From Bacteroidales bacterium UBA3297 (GTDB taxonomy: Bacteria; Bacteroidota; Bacteroidia; Bacteroidales; Paludibacteraceae): DNA of 64,000 nucleotides. Of the stretch, positions 42,805 through 52,374 are shown piece by piece; the stretch's first letter is position 1, and every line of letters starts with the position of its first letter. The notes under the pieces were generated by a model that worked only from the letters and a program-made list of their open reading frames with translations, did not search any database and was not told the DNA's origin. A program made the position numbers and the translations under genes. Location: contig DETD01000019.1 of the NCBI GenBank assembly GCA_002362105.1, forward strand, positions 302,820 through 366,819, read 5' to 3'.

Positions 42805-44457
42805 ATGGCAAATATTCCAGAATTCAAGTATGCGCCAATGTTCCAGTTGGGCAAGGATGATACTGAATACTACCTTCTTACCAAAGAGGGCGTATCTGTA
42901 AGCGAGTTCGAGGGTAAACCAATCTTAAAAGTTACAGAAGAAGCCCTTACGCGGATGACCAATGCCGCTTTCCGCGATGTAAGTTTCCTGCTTCGCCGTT
43001 CTCATAACGAACAGGTAGCGAAAATCCTCCGCGACCCAGAAGCATCGGCAAACGACAAGTATGTAGCGCTTACCTTTCTCCGCAACGCCGAAATTGCCGC
43101 AAAGGGCAAATTGCCGCTTTGCCAGGATACAGGTACCGCAATTGTTCATGGCGAGAAGGGCCAGCAGGTATGGACTGGTTTTGAAGACGAAGAGGCAATT
43201 GCAAAGGGTGTTTACAAAACTTACACCGAAGAGAACCTCCGTTATAGCCAGAATGCACCGCTCGATATGTACAACGAGGTGAACACCAAGTGTAACCTGC
43301 CTGCACAAATCGACATTGAGGCAACCCAGGGTATGGAATACCGTTTCCTTTGCGTAACAAAGGGTGGTGGTTCTGCCAACAAGACTTACCTGTACCAAGA
43401 GACCAAGGCGCGCATCCAGAATCCGGGCACCCTTATTCCGTTCTTGGTAGAAAAGATGAAGAGTCTGGGTACTGCAGCGTGCCCTCCTTACCATATTGCA
43501 ATTGTTATTGGTGGTACATCTGCTGAAAAGAACCTGCTTACCGTTAAGCTGGCTTCTACGCACTATTACGACTCACTTCCAACCACTGGCGACGAAACTG
43601 GCCGTGCTTTCCGTGACATTGAACTTGAAAAGCAGTTGTTGCAGGAAGCCTACAAGATTGGTCTGGGTGCCCAGTTTGGTGGTAAGTATATGGCCCACGA
43701 TGTGCGCGTAGTACGTCTGCCACGCCATGGCGCATCTTGCCCTATTGGTTTGGGCGTAAGCTGCTCGGCAGACCGCAACATCAAGGCTAAGATTAACAAA
43801 GATGGTATCTGGATTGAGAAGATGGACGACAAACCATACGAACTTATTCCAGAAGAACTCCGCAATGCAGGCGAAGGCGATGCTGTTAAGATCGACTTGA
43901 ACCAGCCAATGGCTGACGTTTGCAAGATTTTGACCAAGTACCCAATCGGTACTCGTTTGAGCTTGAACGGTACCATCATCGTAGGTCGTGATATTGCTCA
44001 CGCTAAGATCAAGGCCCGTTTGGATGCTGGCGAAGGTATGCCTCAGTATTTGAAGGATCACCCAATTTACTACGCTGGTCCTGCTAAGACTCCTGCTGGC
44101 ATGGCTTGTGGTTCTATGGGCCCAACTACTGCTGGCCGTATGGACCCATACGTATACGAGTTCCAAGACAACGGCGGCTCGCTGATTATGTTGGCCAAAG
44201 GTAACCGCTCGATTGACGTTACAAACGCATGTAAAGACCACGGAGGTTTCTACCTCGGTTCAATCGGAGGTCCTGCTGCAATCTTGGCCCAGAACAATAT
44301 TAAGAGCATTGAATGTGTAGAATATCCAGAATTGGGTATGGAAGCAATTTGGAAGATACAGGTAGAGAACTTCCCTGCATTCATCTTGGTAGATGACAAG
44401 GGTAACGACTTCTTCAAACAGCTCCAGCCAAATCCTAACTGCACTATCTTGAAGTAA
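42805..44457 (+). CDS. Fumarate hydratase, class I
   Basis: 550 residues from ATG 42805, chosen because MANIPEFKYAPMFQLGKDDTEY is the usual start; the 42727 start lies upstream of the -7 box. Fe-S class I fumarase: Cys ligand in LPLCQDTGTAIVHG, plus GGGSANKTYLYQ, CGSMGPTTAGRMDPYV and the C-terminal beta part KDHGGFYLGSIGGPAA. It interconverts fumarate and malate in the fumarate-reducing anaerobic pathway. Highly adapted codons; monocistronic. Confidence 0.94.
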   Translation: MANIPEFKYAPMFQLGKDDTEYYLLTKEGVSVSEFEGKPILKVTEEALTRMTNAAFRDVSFLLRRSHNEQVAKILRDPEASANDKYVALTFLRNAEIAAKGKLPLCQDTGTAIVHGEKGQQVWTGFEDEEAIAKGVYKTYTEENLRYSQNAPLDMYNEVNTKCNLPAQIDIEATQGMEYRFLCVTKGGGSANKTYLYQETKARIQNPGTLIPFLVEKMKSLGTAACPPYHIAIVIGGTSAEKNLLTVKLASTHYYDSLPTTGDETGRAFRDIELEKQLLQEAYKIGLGAQFGGKYMAHDVRVVRLPRHGASCPIGLGVSCSADRNIKAKINKDGIWIEKMDDKPYELIPEELRNAGEGDAVKIDLNQPMADVCKILTKYPIGTRLSLNGTIIVGRDIAHAKIKARLDAGEGMPQYLKDHPIYYAGPAKTPAGMACGSMGPTTAGRMDPYVYEFQDNGGSLIMLAKGNRSIDVTNACKDHGGFYLGSIGGPAAILAQNNIKSIECVEYPELGMEAIWKIQVENFPAFILVDDKGNDFFKQLQPNPNCTILK

Positions 44458-44485
44458 TATTGTTTCATTTTAGTGAAACTTTTTC

Positions 44486-44526
44486 GCCCCAAGTCCGACA
44501 AAATCGGATTTGGGGCTTATTTTTTT
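44486..44526 (+). terminator. Fumarase terminator
   Basis: GCCCCAAGTCCGA (44486-44498) / TCGGATTTGGGGC (44504-44516) with one G-T pair, then TTATTTTTTT. Confidence 0.9.
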
Positions 44527-44617
44527 GTCAAAAAGAGAACTGGTGTTGTTGGTGTTGACCGAAAGATTTAATTTTGAACAGAATTACAATAAGCATAAAC
44601 TAATTACAAATTATAAT

Positions 44618-47539
44618 ATGGAAAGACTTAAACTTCTACTGACAGGAATGGCTGTTTTCGGTGCAGTTGCGACAAATGCCGAAGCCTTACTCTACGATTT
44701 TGAGGGTGGAGTGGGAACGTTTGGAGGAGAAGGCTGGGGACAGACCGTAACTTCAGAAGACAATCCGTACAGCTGTGGTAACACTAGCGCAAAATGTGTG
44801 AAGATAGCCACCGAAGGGTATGGTGTAGCCGGATTTTCGGGAAACCTGGACATTACCACCAAGGTGTTGGCCGTTGATGTTTTCTCGTATACCGATGTTG
44901 CCATCCGTTGTAACTCGTCGTACGAGACCGACCTTACCCAGTCGGTACCGGCTAAAGTGTGGACTACCCTGTATTACGATTTCAGAAACTTGGTAACAGC
45001 ACCGGCAACATCCATCTGTTTTGGTGTGTCGGGCGAAACTGGCGTGTGCTATGTCGACAACATCCGTTTGGTAGATGCCGTAGGCTCTACCTATAACTGT
45101 GAGCCATTGTCGAATATAGCGGCAGATTTGGATTACACCTTCGGCCGTGTGCAGATAGGCGGAGGCGGATTTGTGTCGGGCTTGGTTAGTGTGCCAGGCA
45201 AGGTGAAACTGGCCAGAACCGACGTGGGAGGCGCCTACAAGTGGGATGCCTCGAATTGTGAGTGGAAACAGTTGTTCGACTTCGTGAGCAAGGCTAATAT
45301 AGGTCTGCTCAGTGTAGAGGCTATGGCTGTAGACCCTAACAATGCCGACAATATGTACTTTTTGTGCGGTTGCCAATACTACAGCGACCAAAAAACTTCG
45401 GTACTTTATACTAACGATGGAGGCGCAACCTTCAAGGAGGCCGAAGTTACCAATGTTCCGCTCTATGTACATGGAAACGGAAACGGACGTAACGCGGGAG
45501 AAAGAATAGCCGTAGACCCTAATAATGGGAAAATAATCATGGCCGGAGGACGTGCGGGCTCGCCTGTTATTATCAGTACCGATGGCGCGGCTACATGGAA
45601 GCCTTTGACCTCGTTCCCAAATGTGTATACCAAATCAATCAAGTGGCCTTCGTGGGTAGACAACCTGCAGGGAACCACAGAAAACGAGAACGGAGTGGTT
45701 GCCATTGTGTTTGACGAAACCGCCAAACTGGCTAACGGAAACACTGGACGCATTTTTGTTGGTGTGTCGAAGAGCGGAGACGACAACATTTTCGTGACAG
45801 AAGACGGTGGCGCTACTTGGAAGGCGGTGTCTATAAACAACAGCCTGATGCCTGTACGCATGAAGATGGACGGTGCAGGAGACCTGATTGTAACCATGGC
45901 CGACAAGTGCTGGGGCGCATCGGCAGGAGCCATCTACCGCTATAATGTGATGAATGGAAAGGTGACCGACATATCTCCTTCGAAACTGGCTTGTAGCGAT
46001 GTGGCCATTAAGGCATCGAATCCAAATTACATGATAACATCGACCAACAACACCTGGGTAAACCAGACTTGGGACGATGGAAAGACCGCCAATGGTGACA
46101 TTATTTGGGTGACAAAAGACGGTGGCGCTTCGTGGACCTCACTGCAGGACAAAATGGTGTTGACCAACAATGGGGTGACTTGGGTTCCGGGTTATGCGTT
46201 GCACTGGTGCGGAGGTATCTGTTTGGATGCAGATGACGAGAACAAGGCTTCGTTTACATCGGGTAACGGAATATGGACTTGCGACAATATTTGGGAAATA
46301 CTGGACAACCCGTCTGCCAAACCGCTTGTTTACTTCGATGTGCAGGGTGTAGAAGAGACCGTGCCGCTCGATATGATCAGTATAGAAGGGAAAGCACCTA
46401 TGTCGGTAATCGGCGACTATACGGGTTTCGTGCATGAATGTGTGGCAGAATATGCGCCTATTCACGATCCAGCGCCTGGCACCACCTATGGTATTGGCTA
46501 TGCGGCAAAAAATACTGATGTGATAGCACGTGTATCGGCGTCGGAATATGCATCGCAGAACTCGTATATCACCACCAACGGAGGAAAAACGTGGACCAGT
46601 ATGGGCGATGTGGCCGCCTACCATGTAGGCTTCTCGGCCGACGGCAAGAAGATGTTTATCTGTACCAAGGCTGGAGCGTTGAAAGTTTCGACAGATAACG
46701 GTGCAACCTGGGGGGCTACAAGCATAACCTCGGGTGCTAGTTACGTGATTGGCGACCCTGAGAATCCTGAGTATATTTATGCAACAACCAAAGTGCAGAA
46801 AGACGGTTGGATAGACATTACCACATTCAATGTCAGTACCGATGGTGGTAAGACCTTCAAGGCAACTTTGGAAATGGAATACAATAAGTATTCGCGCATT
46901 ACAGTTGTTCCTGGTCGTGAGGGACTGGTACTTGTGCCAAGCCCTAGCAAGGGTGTGTTGGTTTCAACAAACTATGGCGCAACGTTTGAGAAACTCGGAC
47001 TGGTTACTTGCGACGGTGTGGGCGTAGGAAAGGGCCAGACAGCGGGTGGTTATACGCTTTATGCGTTTGGAAACGATGGAAAGTCGGAAGGCTATTTCCG
47101 TTCGGTAGACGAAGGCAAAACCTGGCAGTTGACCAACGACAGTAAACATAATTATGGCGGACTGGGCAACGGCCAGTTCATAATTGGCGACATGAATGTG
47201 TTCGGCCGTTTCTATGTGGGCACCACCGGTATGGGTATTGTATATGCCGACGAAACCGCCAACTTCGAGGCTCCGGTCTACAAGTGCGCATCGGGTAGCG
47301 CGTCGGGCATAGACGAAGTTCTAGCAGAAAACGCACAAGAAGGATTGGAAGTTGTGCCTAATCCGGCAGAGGGTGGATTCTCGTTGAACGAGAGCGGCCA
47401 CCTTGTGGTAATGAACGTTATTGGAGTGGTTGTTTACGATGGCAGCTATGTGGCCGGAACAGAAATAGGTGTGAATTATCCGTCGGGTATTTACATCGTT
47501 CGTATAAACGGCAGTGTGTGTAAGCTGGTTAAGAAATAA
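44618..47539 (+). CDS. Secreted GH74/xyloglucanase-like beta-propeller protein with T9SS sorting domain
   Basis: 973 residues from ATG 44618, where MERLKLLLTGMAVFGAVATNAEA is a signal peptide. N-terminal carbohydrate-binding-like region (25-155). From about 175 a twin beta-propeller with repeated Asp-box (BNR) motifs, e.g. TNDGGATFK, TEDGGATWKA, TKDGGASWTS, TTNGGKTWTS, STDNGATWG. GH74 signatures GGGGFVSGL and RTDVGGAYKWD support endo-xyloglucanase kinship. C-terminal about 65 residues (LEVVPNPAEGGFSLNES...GIYIVRINGSVCKLVKK) are a T9SS type A domain. Confidence 0.85.
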   Translation: MERLKLLLTGMAVFGAVATNAEALLYDFEGGVGTFGGEGWGQTVTSEDNPYSCGNTSAKCVKIATEGYGVAGFSGNLDITTKVLAVDVFSYTDVAIRCNSSYETDLTQSVPAKVWTTLYYDFRNLVTAPATSICFGVSGETGVCYVDNIRLVDAVGSTYNCEPLSNIAADLDYTFGRVQIGGGGFVSGLVSVPGKVKLARTDVGGAYKWDASNCEWKQLFDFVSKANIGLLSVEAMAVDPNNADNMYFLCGCQYYSDQKTSVLYTNDGGATFKEAEVTNVPLYVHGNGNGRNAGERIAVDPNNGKIIMAGGRAGSPVIISTDGAATWKPLTSFPNVYTKSIKWPSWVDNLQGTTENENGVVAIVFDETAKLANGNTGRIFVGVSKSGDDNIFVTEDGGATWKAVSINNSLMPVRMKMDGAGDLIVTMADKCWGASAGAIYRYNVMNGKVTDISPSKLACSDVAIKASNPNYMITSTNNTWVNQTWDDGKTANGDIIWVTKDGGASWTSLQDKMVLTNNGVTWVPGYALHWCGGICLDADDENKASFTSGNGIWTCDNIWEILDNPSAKPLVYFDVQGVEETVPLDMISIEGKAPMSVIGDYTGFVHECVAEYAPIHDPAPGTTYGIGYAAKNTDVIARVSASEYASQNSYITTNGGKTWTSMGDVAAYHVGFSADGKKMFICTKAGALKVSTDNGATWGATSITSGASYVIGDPENPEYIYATTKVQKDGWIDITTFNVSTDGGKTFKATLEMEYNKYSRITVVPGREGLVLVPSPSKGVLVSTNYGATFEKLGLVTCDGVGVGKGQTAGGYTLYAFGNDGKSEGYFRSVDEGKTWQLTNDSKHNYGGLGNGQFIIGDMNVFGRFYVGTTGMGIVYADETANFEAPVYKCASGSASGIDEVLAENAQEGLEVVPNPAEGGFSLNESGHLVVMNVIGVVVYDGSYVAGTEIGVNYPSGIYIVRINGSVCKLVKK

Positions 47540-47562
47540 CACCCTATAGGGTAAAAGATATG

Positions 47563-47599
47563 ATAGCCGGAAACGTGAACCACGTATCCGGCTATTTTG
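47563..47599 (+). terminator. Terminator of the GH74-like gene
   Basis: ATAGCCGGA (47563-47571) / TCCGGCTAT (47587-47595) with an inner ACGTG/CACGT, then TTTT. Confidence 0.8.
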
Positions 47600-47795
47600 C
47601 ATAAAAAGCGTATATGAGATTGCATAAAAACACATATTGTTGATAAGTTGCTTAATTTGGTTAACGAATGTTAATGATATGTCGTTTTTATGTTTTACAA
47701 TATGTTTTTTTTCTTGGTAGGATGGGCTAAAGGTCGTTCTTTTGCAGTCGAAAAAACAAATAACAATCTTTTTACCTTATAACTAATATCGGAAA
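47600..47795. other. AT-rich gap without a recognisable gene
   Basis: No supported frame. TTCTTTTG near 47735 is a poor -7 box candidate; a short transcript ending at the next hairpin is possible. Confidence 0.3.
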
Positions 47796-47827
47796 AAAGG
47801 CGGTAGTGATACCGCCTTTACTTTTTA
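47796..47827 (+). terminator. Stand-alone terminator-like hairpin
   Basis: AAAGGCGGTA-GTGA-TACCGCCTTT followed by ACTTTTTA. It lies 256 bp after the previous stop and 72 bp before the next gene, so it is not simply the end of a known gene. Confidence 0.75.
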
Positions 47828-47898
47828 GGGGGACCAAAGAAAAATTTGTTCAAAACTGCGTTATGTGGTAAATTTGAAAAACAAAAAGAAACAGACCC

Positions 47899-48753
47899 AT
47901 GGCAGACCGTTCGGAAGGTGAAAATATTGACTACAGCAAGTTAGAGAAAGTAATAGACATCGACAGGGTGGTGGCGACAAAGGCCCCCAGATTGAAGAAG
48001 TGGATTCCTAACTTTGTGTTGCAGTATTTGAAAAACATTTTGCACGAAGACGACTTGAACTATTTTATGAGCCTGTATGGCAAACTGCAAGGCAAGCCGT
48101 TTGCAGAGGCAATACTGTCGCATTTCCACATAACCATCAATATTGAGGGTGAGGAAAACATGCCGGAAGACGGCCGTGTTATATTTGCGTCGAACCATCC
48201 GTTAGGAGGTTTGGATGGAGTGGCATTATTGAACTTCTTCAACAGTCATTACGAGTCGGTGAAGTCGCCTGTAAATGATGTGCTGATGAATGTGCGCCAG
48301 CTTACGAACTACTTCATCCCTGTCAATAAGATGGGAAACCAGAGCCGTGAGGCGGCTGGTGAGCTATATGACACCTATGCGGCCAACGACACCATATTGT
48401 TCTTTCCGGCAGGAAAATGTTCACGCAGGATTGATTTTAAAGGAACTATTGCTGACCTGGAGTGGAAGAAAACCTTTGTTGCAAAAGCTGTGCAGTACCA
48501 GCGAGACGTTGTGCCGGTCCACTTTATAGGGAAAAACAGCAAATTCTTTTATGGCTTGGGCTATTGGCGGAAAAAGCTCGGCATAAATGCGAATATGGAG
48601 ATGTTGTACCTTGTGGACGAGCTATACAAGGCAAAGGGCTCGACCTTTACCATCAAGGTTGGCAAACCCATTCCTTATACGACATTCGACAAGAAACAGA
48701 AGAACTATAACGAATGGGCCGATTGGGTAAAACAGAAAGTGTACGCTATATAA
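47899..48753 (+). CDS. glsA: Glycine-lipid O-acyltransferase (PlsC-like)
   Basis: 284 residues. PlsC-type acyltransferase with an NHPLGGLDG block (equivalent of NHxxxxD) near residue 96 and a later FFPAGKCSRR block. In Bacteroides the GlsB-GlsA pair makes glycine lipids: GlsB N-acylates glycine and GlsA adds the second acyl chain. The neighbouring GNAT gene fits GlsB, which supports this reading over general phosphatidic acid synthesis. Here the O-acyltransferase gene comes first. Membrane-associated. Confidence 0.78.
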   Translation: MADRSEGENIDYSKLEKVIDIDRVVATKAPRLKKWIPNFVLQYLKNILHEDDLNYFMSLYGKLQGKPFAEAILSHFHITINIEGEENMPEDGRVIFASNHPLGGLDGVALLNFFNSHYESVKSPVNDVLMNVRQLTNYFIPVNKMGNQSREAAGELYDTYAANDTILFFPAGKCSRRIDFKGTIADLEWKKTFVAKAVQYQRDVVPVHFIGKNSKFFYGLGYWRKKLGINANMEMLYLVDELYKAKGSTFTIKVGKPIPYTTFDKKQKNYNEWADWVKQKVYAI

Positions 48754-48789
48754 AAACATTATATGCTCCTTTATATGTTTTGAAGCATT

Positions 48790-49743
48790 ATGGAAGAAAA
48801 GATTATAGATCCGATAGATGTTGCAGTTGTAGAGAAAGAACTGCAGGGCCGTATGTTGCGTAAAACCAACAAAGCGGGAAACGAAATATATGTGTTCGAC
48901 GGGTTGGAATGTCCGAACACCATGCGCGAAGTGGGCAGGTTACGTGAAATTGCGTTCCGCACGTCGGGTGGTGGTTCTGGATTGAGCTGCGATGTCGACC
49001 AGTACGATTATCTGCCTACGCATCCGTATAAACAGCTGGTGGTGTGGAACCCAGAGGAAAAAGAGATAGTCGGTGGTTACCGCTACATACACGGAAAAGA
49101 TGTGCAGTTCGACAGCGAGGGCGTGCCAATGTTGACGTCGGCACACCTGTTTGCCTATTCCGACAAATTCTTAAAGGAGTATCTCCCCTACACTATAGAG
49201 TTGGGTCGGTCGTTCATCCGTCCAGAATACCAAAGTACGAAGAGGGGGACGAAAAGCCTTTTCGCCCTCGACAACTTGTGGGACGGTTTGGGCGCACTGA
49301 TGGTATCGGTGCCCGACACGCATTATTTCTTCGGCAAGGCAACCATTTATCCGTCATACGGTATAGAAGCGTGCCAATTGTTGTTTTACTTTTTGCGTAA
49401 ATACTTTGGCGATACTGAAAATTTGGTCTACCCACACCGCCCAATGCCAATACCGAACGACGACGAACGACTCTCGAAGGTCTTTACTGGGGCGAATTAC
49501 AAGGAAGACTATGTTATTCTGAAAGAAGAGGCCAAGAAGCTGGGGCGTACCATACCGCCGCTGGTGAACGCCTATATGTCGTTGTCGCCAACGATGCGTA
49601 TTTTCGGCACATCGGTGAATGACGAGTTTGGCGATGTTTGGGAAACGGGACTTATTGTCAATATTGCAGATATATTTGAAGAGAAAAAGGCCCGTCACGT
49701 CAATACCTACGAGCGGGACTTGAGCCCAGATGAAAGATTGTGA
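48790..49743 (+). CDS. glsB: Glycine N-acyltransferase (OlsB-like GNAT fold)
   Basis: 317 residues of the OlsB/hemolysin-like GNAT family: REIAFRTSGGGSGLSCDVDQYD, VVWNPEEKEIVGGYRYIHG, IELGRSFIRPEYQ and a C-terminal VNAYMSLSPTMRIFGTSVNDEFG. It would transfer a 3-hydroxyacyl chain from ACP to glycine. 36 bp after the O-acyltransferase gene, same operon. The substrate assignment rests on Bacteroides knowledge, not on residues seen here. Confidence 0.78.
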   Translation: MEEKIIDPIDVAVVEKELQGRMLRKTNKAGNEIYVFDGLECPNTMREVGRLREIAFRTSGGGSGLSCDVDQYDYLPTHPYKQLVVWNPEEKEIVGGYRYIHGKDVQFDSEGVPMLTSAHLFAYSDKFLKEYLPYTIELGRSFIRPEYQSTKRGTKSLFALDNLWDGLGALMVSVPDTHYFFGKATIYPSYGIEACQLLFYFLRKYFGDTENLVYPHRPMPIPNDDERLSKVFTGANYKEDYVILKEEAKKLGRTIPPLVNAYMSLSPTMRIFGTSVNDEFGDVWETGLIVNIADIFEEKKARHVNTYERDLSPDERL

Positions 49744-49765
49744 ACGGGAATGTATAAAGAGACGG

Positions 49766-49801
49766 AAGGCGGGTGAATTTTTTGCCCGCCTTTTCTTTTT
49801 T
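49766..49801 (+). terminator. Terminator of the acyltransferase pair
   Basis: AAGGCGGG (49766-49773) / CCCGCCTT (49785-49792), then a T-rich tail. Confidence 0.88.
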
Positions 49802-49897
49802 CTCTGTCGGAATGACTACAGATGGACAGAATGTCTAAAAACAAAGGTCAAGTTGTCTTTAAATCCGGGTAAATGTCCTATCAAGCATAAAAATGTT

Positions 49898-49905
49898 TAT
49901 CTTTG
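49898..49905 (+). promoter_or_regulatory. -7 box of ychF
   Basis: TATCTTTG, 40 bp before the start codon. Confidence 0.55.
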
Positions 49906-49945
49906 CCCTATAGAAAAATAGAAAATTTACAATCAGAAACAGATT

Positions 49946-51043
49946 ATGTCGTTACAATGCGGAATAGTCGGATTGCCAAACGTGGGCAAATCCACTTTGT
50001 TTAACTGTCTATCGAGCGCGAAGGCACAGGCAGCAAATTTCCCCTTCTGTACCATTGAGCCAAACGTGGGAGTCATAACCGTTCCAGACGAACGTTTGAA
50101 CAAGTTGGTAGAACTCAACCAACCAAAGAACACCGTACCGGCAACTGTTGAAATAGTCGATATAGCGGGATTGGTAAAGGGCGCCAGCAAGGGCGAAGGC
50201 CTTGGCAACAAGTTCTTGGCAAACATACGCGAGACCGATGCAATACTTCATGTGCTGCGCTGCTTCGACAATGGCAACATTACCCATGTTGACGGCAGCA
50301 TCGATCCTGTCCGCGACAAGGAGATTATTGATACCGAGTTGCAGTTGAAGGATTTGGAAACTGTAGAAAACCAACTGAAGAAGGTAGAAAAACAGGCCAA
50401 TGCGGGTGATAAGGACGCAAAGACATTGTTGAGCATACTGAAGCGTTTTCATGAAGCCCTGTTGCAAGGAAAGTCGTGTCGTACGGTAGAACTGGAAAAA
50501 GAAGAGGAGCCTTTGGCACGGAATTTGTTCCTACTGACTACGAAACCGGTTCTTTATGTATGCAACGTGGACGAAGCCAGTGCGGTGAACGGAAACAAGT
50601 ATACAGAGGCCGTAAAGGAAGCGGTGAAGGACGAGAATGCAGAGGTGCTGATTGTGGCAGCTGCAACCGAGGCCGATATCGCCGAACTGGAAACTTACGA
50701 AGAGCGTAAGGAGTTCCTAGAAGCAGCAGGTTTGAAGGAAAGCGGAGTGGTCCGCCTGATTCATTCAGCCTATGCTCTGTTGAATTTGGAAACCTTCTTT
50801 ACAGCCGGACCTGACGAATGCCGTGCATGGACCTTCAGAAAGGGTATGAAAGCACCTCAGTGTGCAGGTATTATCCACACCGACTTTGAGCGTGGATTCA
50901 TCAAGGCAGAAGTAATAAAGTACGAAGATTACGTTAACTTTAAAACGGAAGCTGCATGTCGTGAGGCTGGAAAGATACATATAGAAGGAAAAGATTATGT
51001 GTTCCAAGACGGTGATATAACCGTATTCCGCTTTAACGTATAG
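49946..51043 (+). CDS. ychF: Redox-regulated ATPase YchF (Obg-like)
   Basis: 365 residues. G1 GLPNVGKSTLFN, G3 DIAGLVKGASKGEGLGNKFL, the YchF-specific NVDE in place of NKxD (LYVCNVDEAS), and a C-terminal TGS domain (CRAWTFRKGMKAPQCAGIIHTDFERGFIKAEV). It binds ATP rather than GTP and associates with ribosomes. Monocistronic. Confidence 0.95.
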   Translation: MSLQCGIVGLPNVGKSTLFNCLSSAKAQAANFPFCTIEPNVGVITVPDERLNKLVELNQPKNTVPATVEIVDIAGLVKGASKGEGLGNKFLANIRETDAILHVLRCFDNGNITHVDGSIDPVRDKEIIDTELQLKDLETVENQLKKVEKQANAGDKDAKTLLSILKRFHEALLQGKSCRTVELEKEEEPLARNLFLLTTKPVLYVCNVDEASAVNGNKYTEAVKEAVKDENAEVLIVAAATEADIAELETYEERKEFLEAAGLKESGVVRLIHSAYALLNLETFFTAGPDECRAWTFRKGMKAPQCAGIIHTDFERGFIKAEVIKYEDYVNFKTEAACREAGKIHIEGKDYVFQDGDITVFRFNV

Positions 51044-51098
51044 TTGTAAATGAACAACATATATAAAATTTTCGGAAAAGGAATAAAATATCTGACCT

Positions 51099-51133
51099 TT
51101 TGATTGGTTTTCAAAAAAAAACAGATAAATTTG
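51099..51133 (+). promoter_or_regulatory. Promoter of lipoprotein gene 1
   Basis: TAAATTTG (51126-51133), with TTTG at 51099-51102 (23 bp) or TTG at 51104-51106 (19 bp) upstream. Confidence 0.5.
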
Positions 51134-51220
51134 TAGTGATATAAGGCGTCTAAACCTTAAGCTCAAATTAAAGATTATTGAAACTTTATTGTCTAATTAA
51201 ATAATTTAAATTTTATCAAA

Positions 51221-51700
51221 ATGAAAAAGATTTTCCGTCTTTCAGCTATGGTAGCTATGGTTTCTATGATGGCTACATCTGTATGTGTTTCATCTTGTTC
51301 AGACGATGACGATGACGACGATTCAACTGAAATCGTAAACAAGGACAAAACTGAAACTTTCACTTTGCAGGTTGGTGGTACTAATTCTAAAAACTATGGT
51401 TCTTTCATCTCTATCCAGAACAAGAAGGTGTATAAGATGAGCGAACTTGATGAAAATTCAGGTGTAGAAATCGTTTTCAATGGTAAGCAATTTGTTTCTG
51501 CTGCTTCTGCAGACAACCCACTTGTTAGCAGTACTGGCTTGAAGGCTGATTTGACTACTGTTGTAGCTGATCAAGAATTCGAATTCACTACCAATGGTGC
51601 TGAAAAGGGTGGTAAGAGCTACAGCGGTACTATCAAGGTTACCAAGGGCACTATGGGTTCTTCTGATGCTGAAATCACCATCACTGTAACTCGCAAGTAA
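51221..51700 (+). CDS. Small surface lipoprotein, paralogue 1
   Basis: 159 residues. The signal KKIFRLSAMVAMVSMMATSV ends at a lipobox VSSC, followed by SDDDDDDD, the acidic tract that in Bacteroidota directs lipoproteins to the cell surface. The mature part is a small beta-rich domain: LQVGGTNSKNYGSFISIQNKKVYKMSEL... and a C-terminal EITITVTRK. The family is not recognised. It has two tandem paralogues downstream, but its own promoter and terminator. Confidence 0.78.
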   Translation: MKKIFRLSAMVAMVSMMATSVCVSSCSDDDDDDDSTEIVNKDKTETFTLQVGGTNSKNYGSFISIQNKKVYKMSELDENSGVEIVFNGKQFVSAASADNPLVSSTGLKADLTTVVADQEFEFTTNGAEKGGKSYSGTIKVTKGTMGSSDAEITITVTRK

Positions 51701-51735
51701 TCTTAGCTGTAGGTTAAGAAAGAAAAAACATTTTG

Positions 51736-51766
51736 GGCATCTGGCTTTTGTCGGATGCCTTTTTTT
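51736..51766 (+). terminator. Terminator of lipoprotein gene 1
   Basis: GGCATC (51736-51741) / GATGCC (51754-51759), then seven Ts. Confidence 0.8.
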
Positions 51767-51817
51767 GTTTTTCCTGCATATATTTATTATTTTTGAGTAG
51801 ATTAAATAAATTATCTT

Positions 51818-52369
51818 ATGAAAAAACTTTTCCGCCTTACGGCGTTGGCAACCATGGTTTCTATGATGGCAACCGCTACAGTGGCAACTTCGTGTTCGGA
51901 CGATGACGACGATGAAAATGACAACAAAAACAATCCGGCGGTGGTGGACACTACAAAAAATGATACTGTTGTTCCACCTGAGCAGACAGATACAGTGCCT
52001 GTTGTTAACCAAGAGGAGGTGTTTGTGTTAGAAGTGGGAGGTTCAAAATCAAAAGCTTCTTCTTTTATCTCAATACAAAACAAAAGAACATATACAGTGT
52101 CAGAAGTTATTATGTCACAAGGCAGTGGTATTGAAATTGTGTTTGACGGTAGCATGCTCTTTAGCGCAAGTGGTTCAGCAAATGAAGTTGTTCGCCAAAA
52201 CGGTTGTGCTGCGGTACTCATAATGGAGTCGGATAAAGTATTTAAATTTGTTACATCTTGTGGTGAGAATGGGAAGGACTATTCTGGTAAAATTGAAGTT
52301 ATTGAGGGTGAAATGAAAGGAGCAGATTCAACAATTAAAATCAAAGTGACTCGTTATAATAAAAACTAA
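51818..52369 (+). CDS. Small surface lipoprotein, paralogue 2
   Basis: 183 residues. Signal KKLFRLTALATMVSMMATAT with lipobox VATSC, then SDDDDDEND. A linker of Asn/Thr/Pro/Val residues is followed by LEVGGSKSKASSFISIQNKRTYTVSEV, the same core as paralogue 1. It ends SGKIEVIEGEMKGADSTIKIKVTR. A possible -7 box TATTTTTG is near 51789. 5 bp upstream of paralogue 3. Confidence 0.78.
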   Translation: MKKLFRLTALATMVSMMATATVATSCSDDDDDENDNKNNPAVVDTTKNDTVVPPEQTDTVPVVNQEEVFVLEVGGSKSKASSFISIQNKRTYTVSEVIMSQGSGIEIVFDGSMLFSASGSANEVVRQNGCAAVLIMESDKVFKFVTSCGENGKDYSGKIEVIEGEMKGADSTIKIKVTRYNKN

Positions 52370-52374
52370 ATCTT

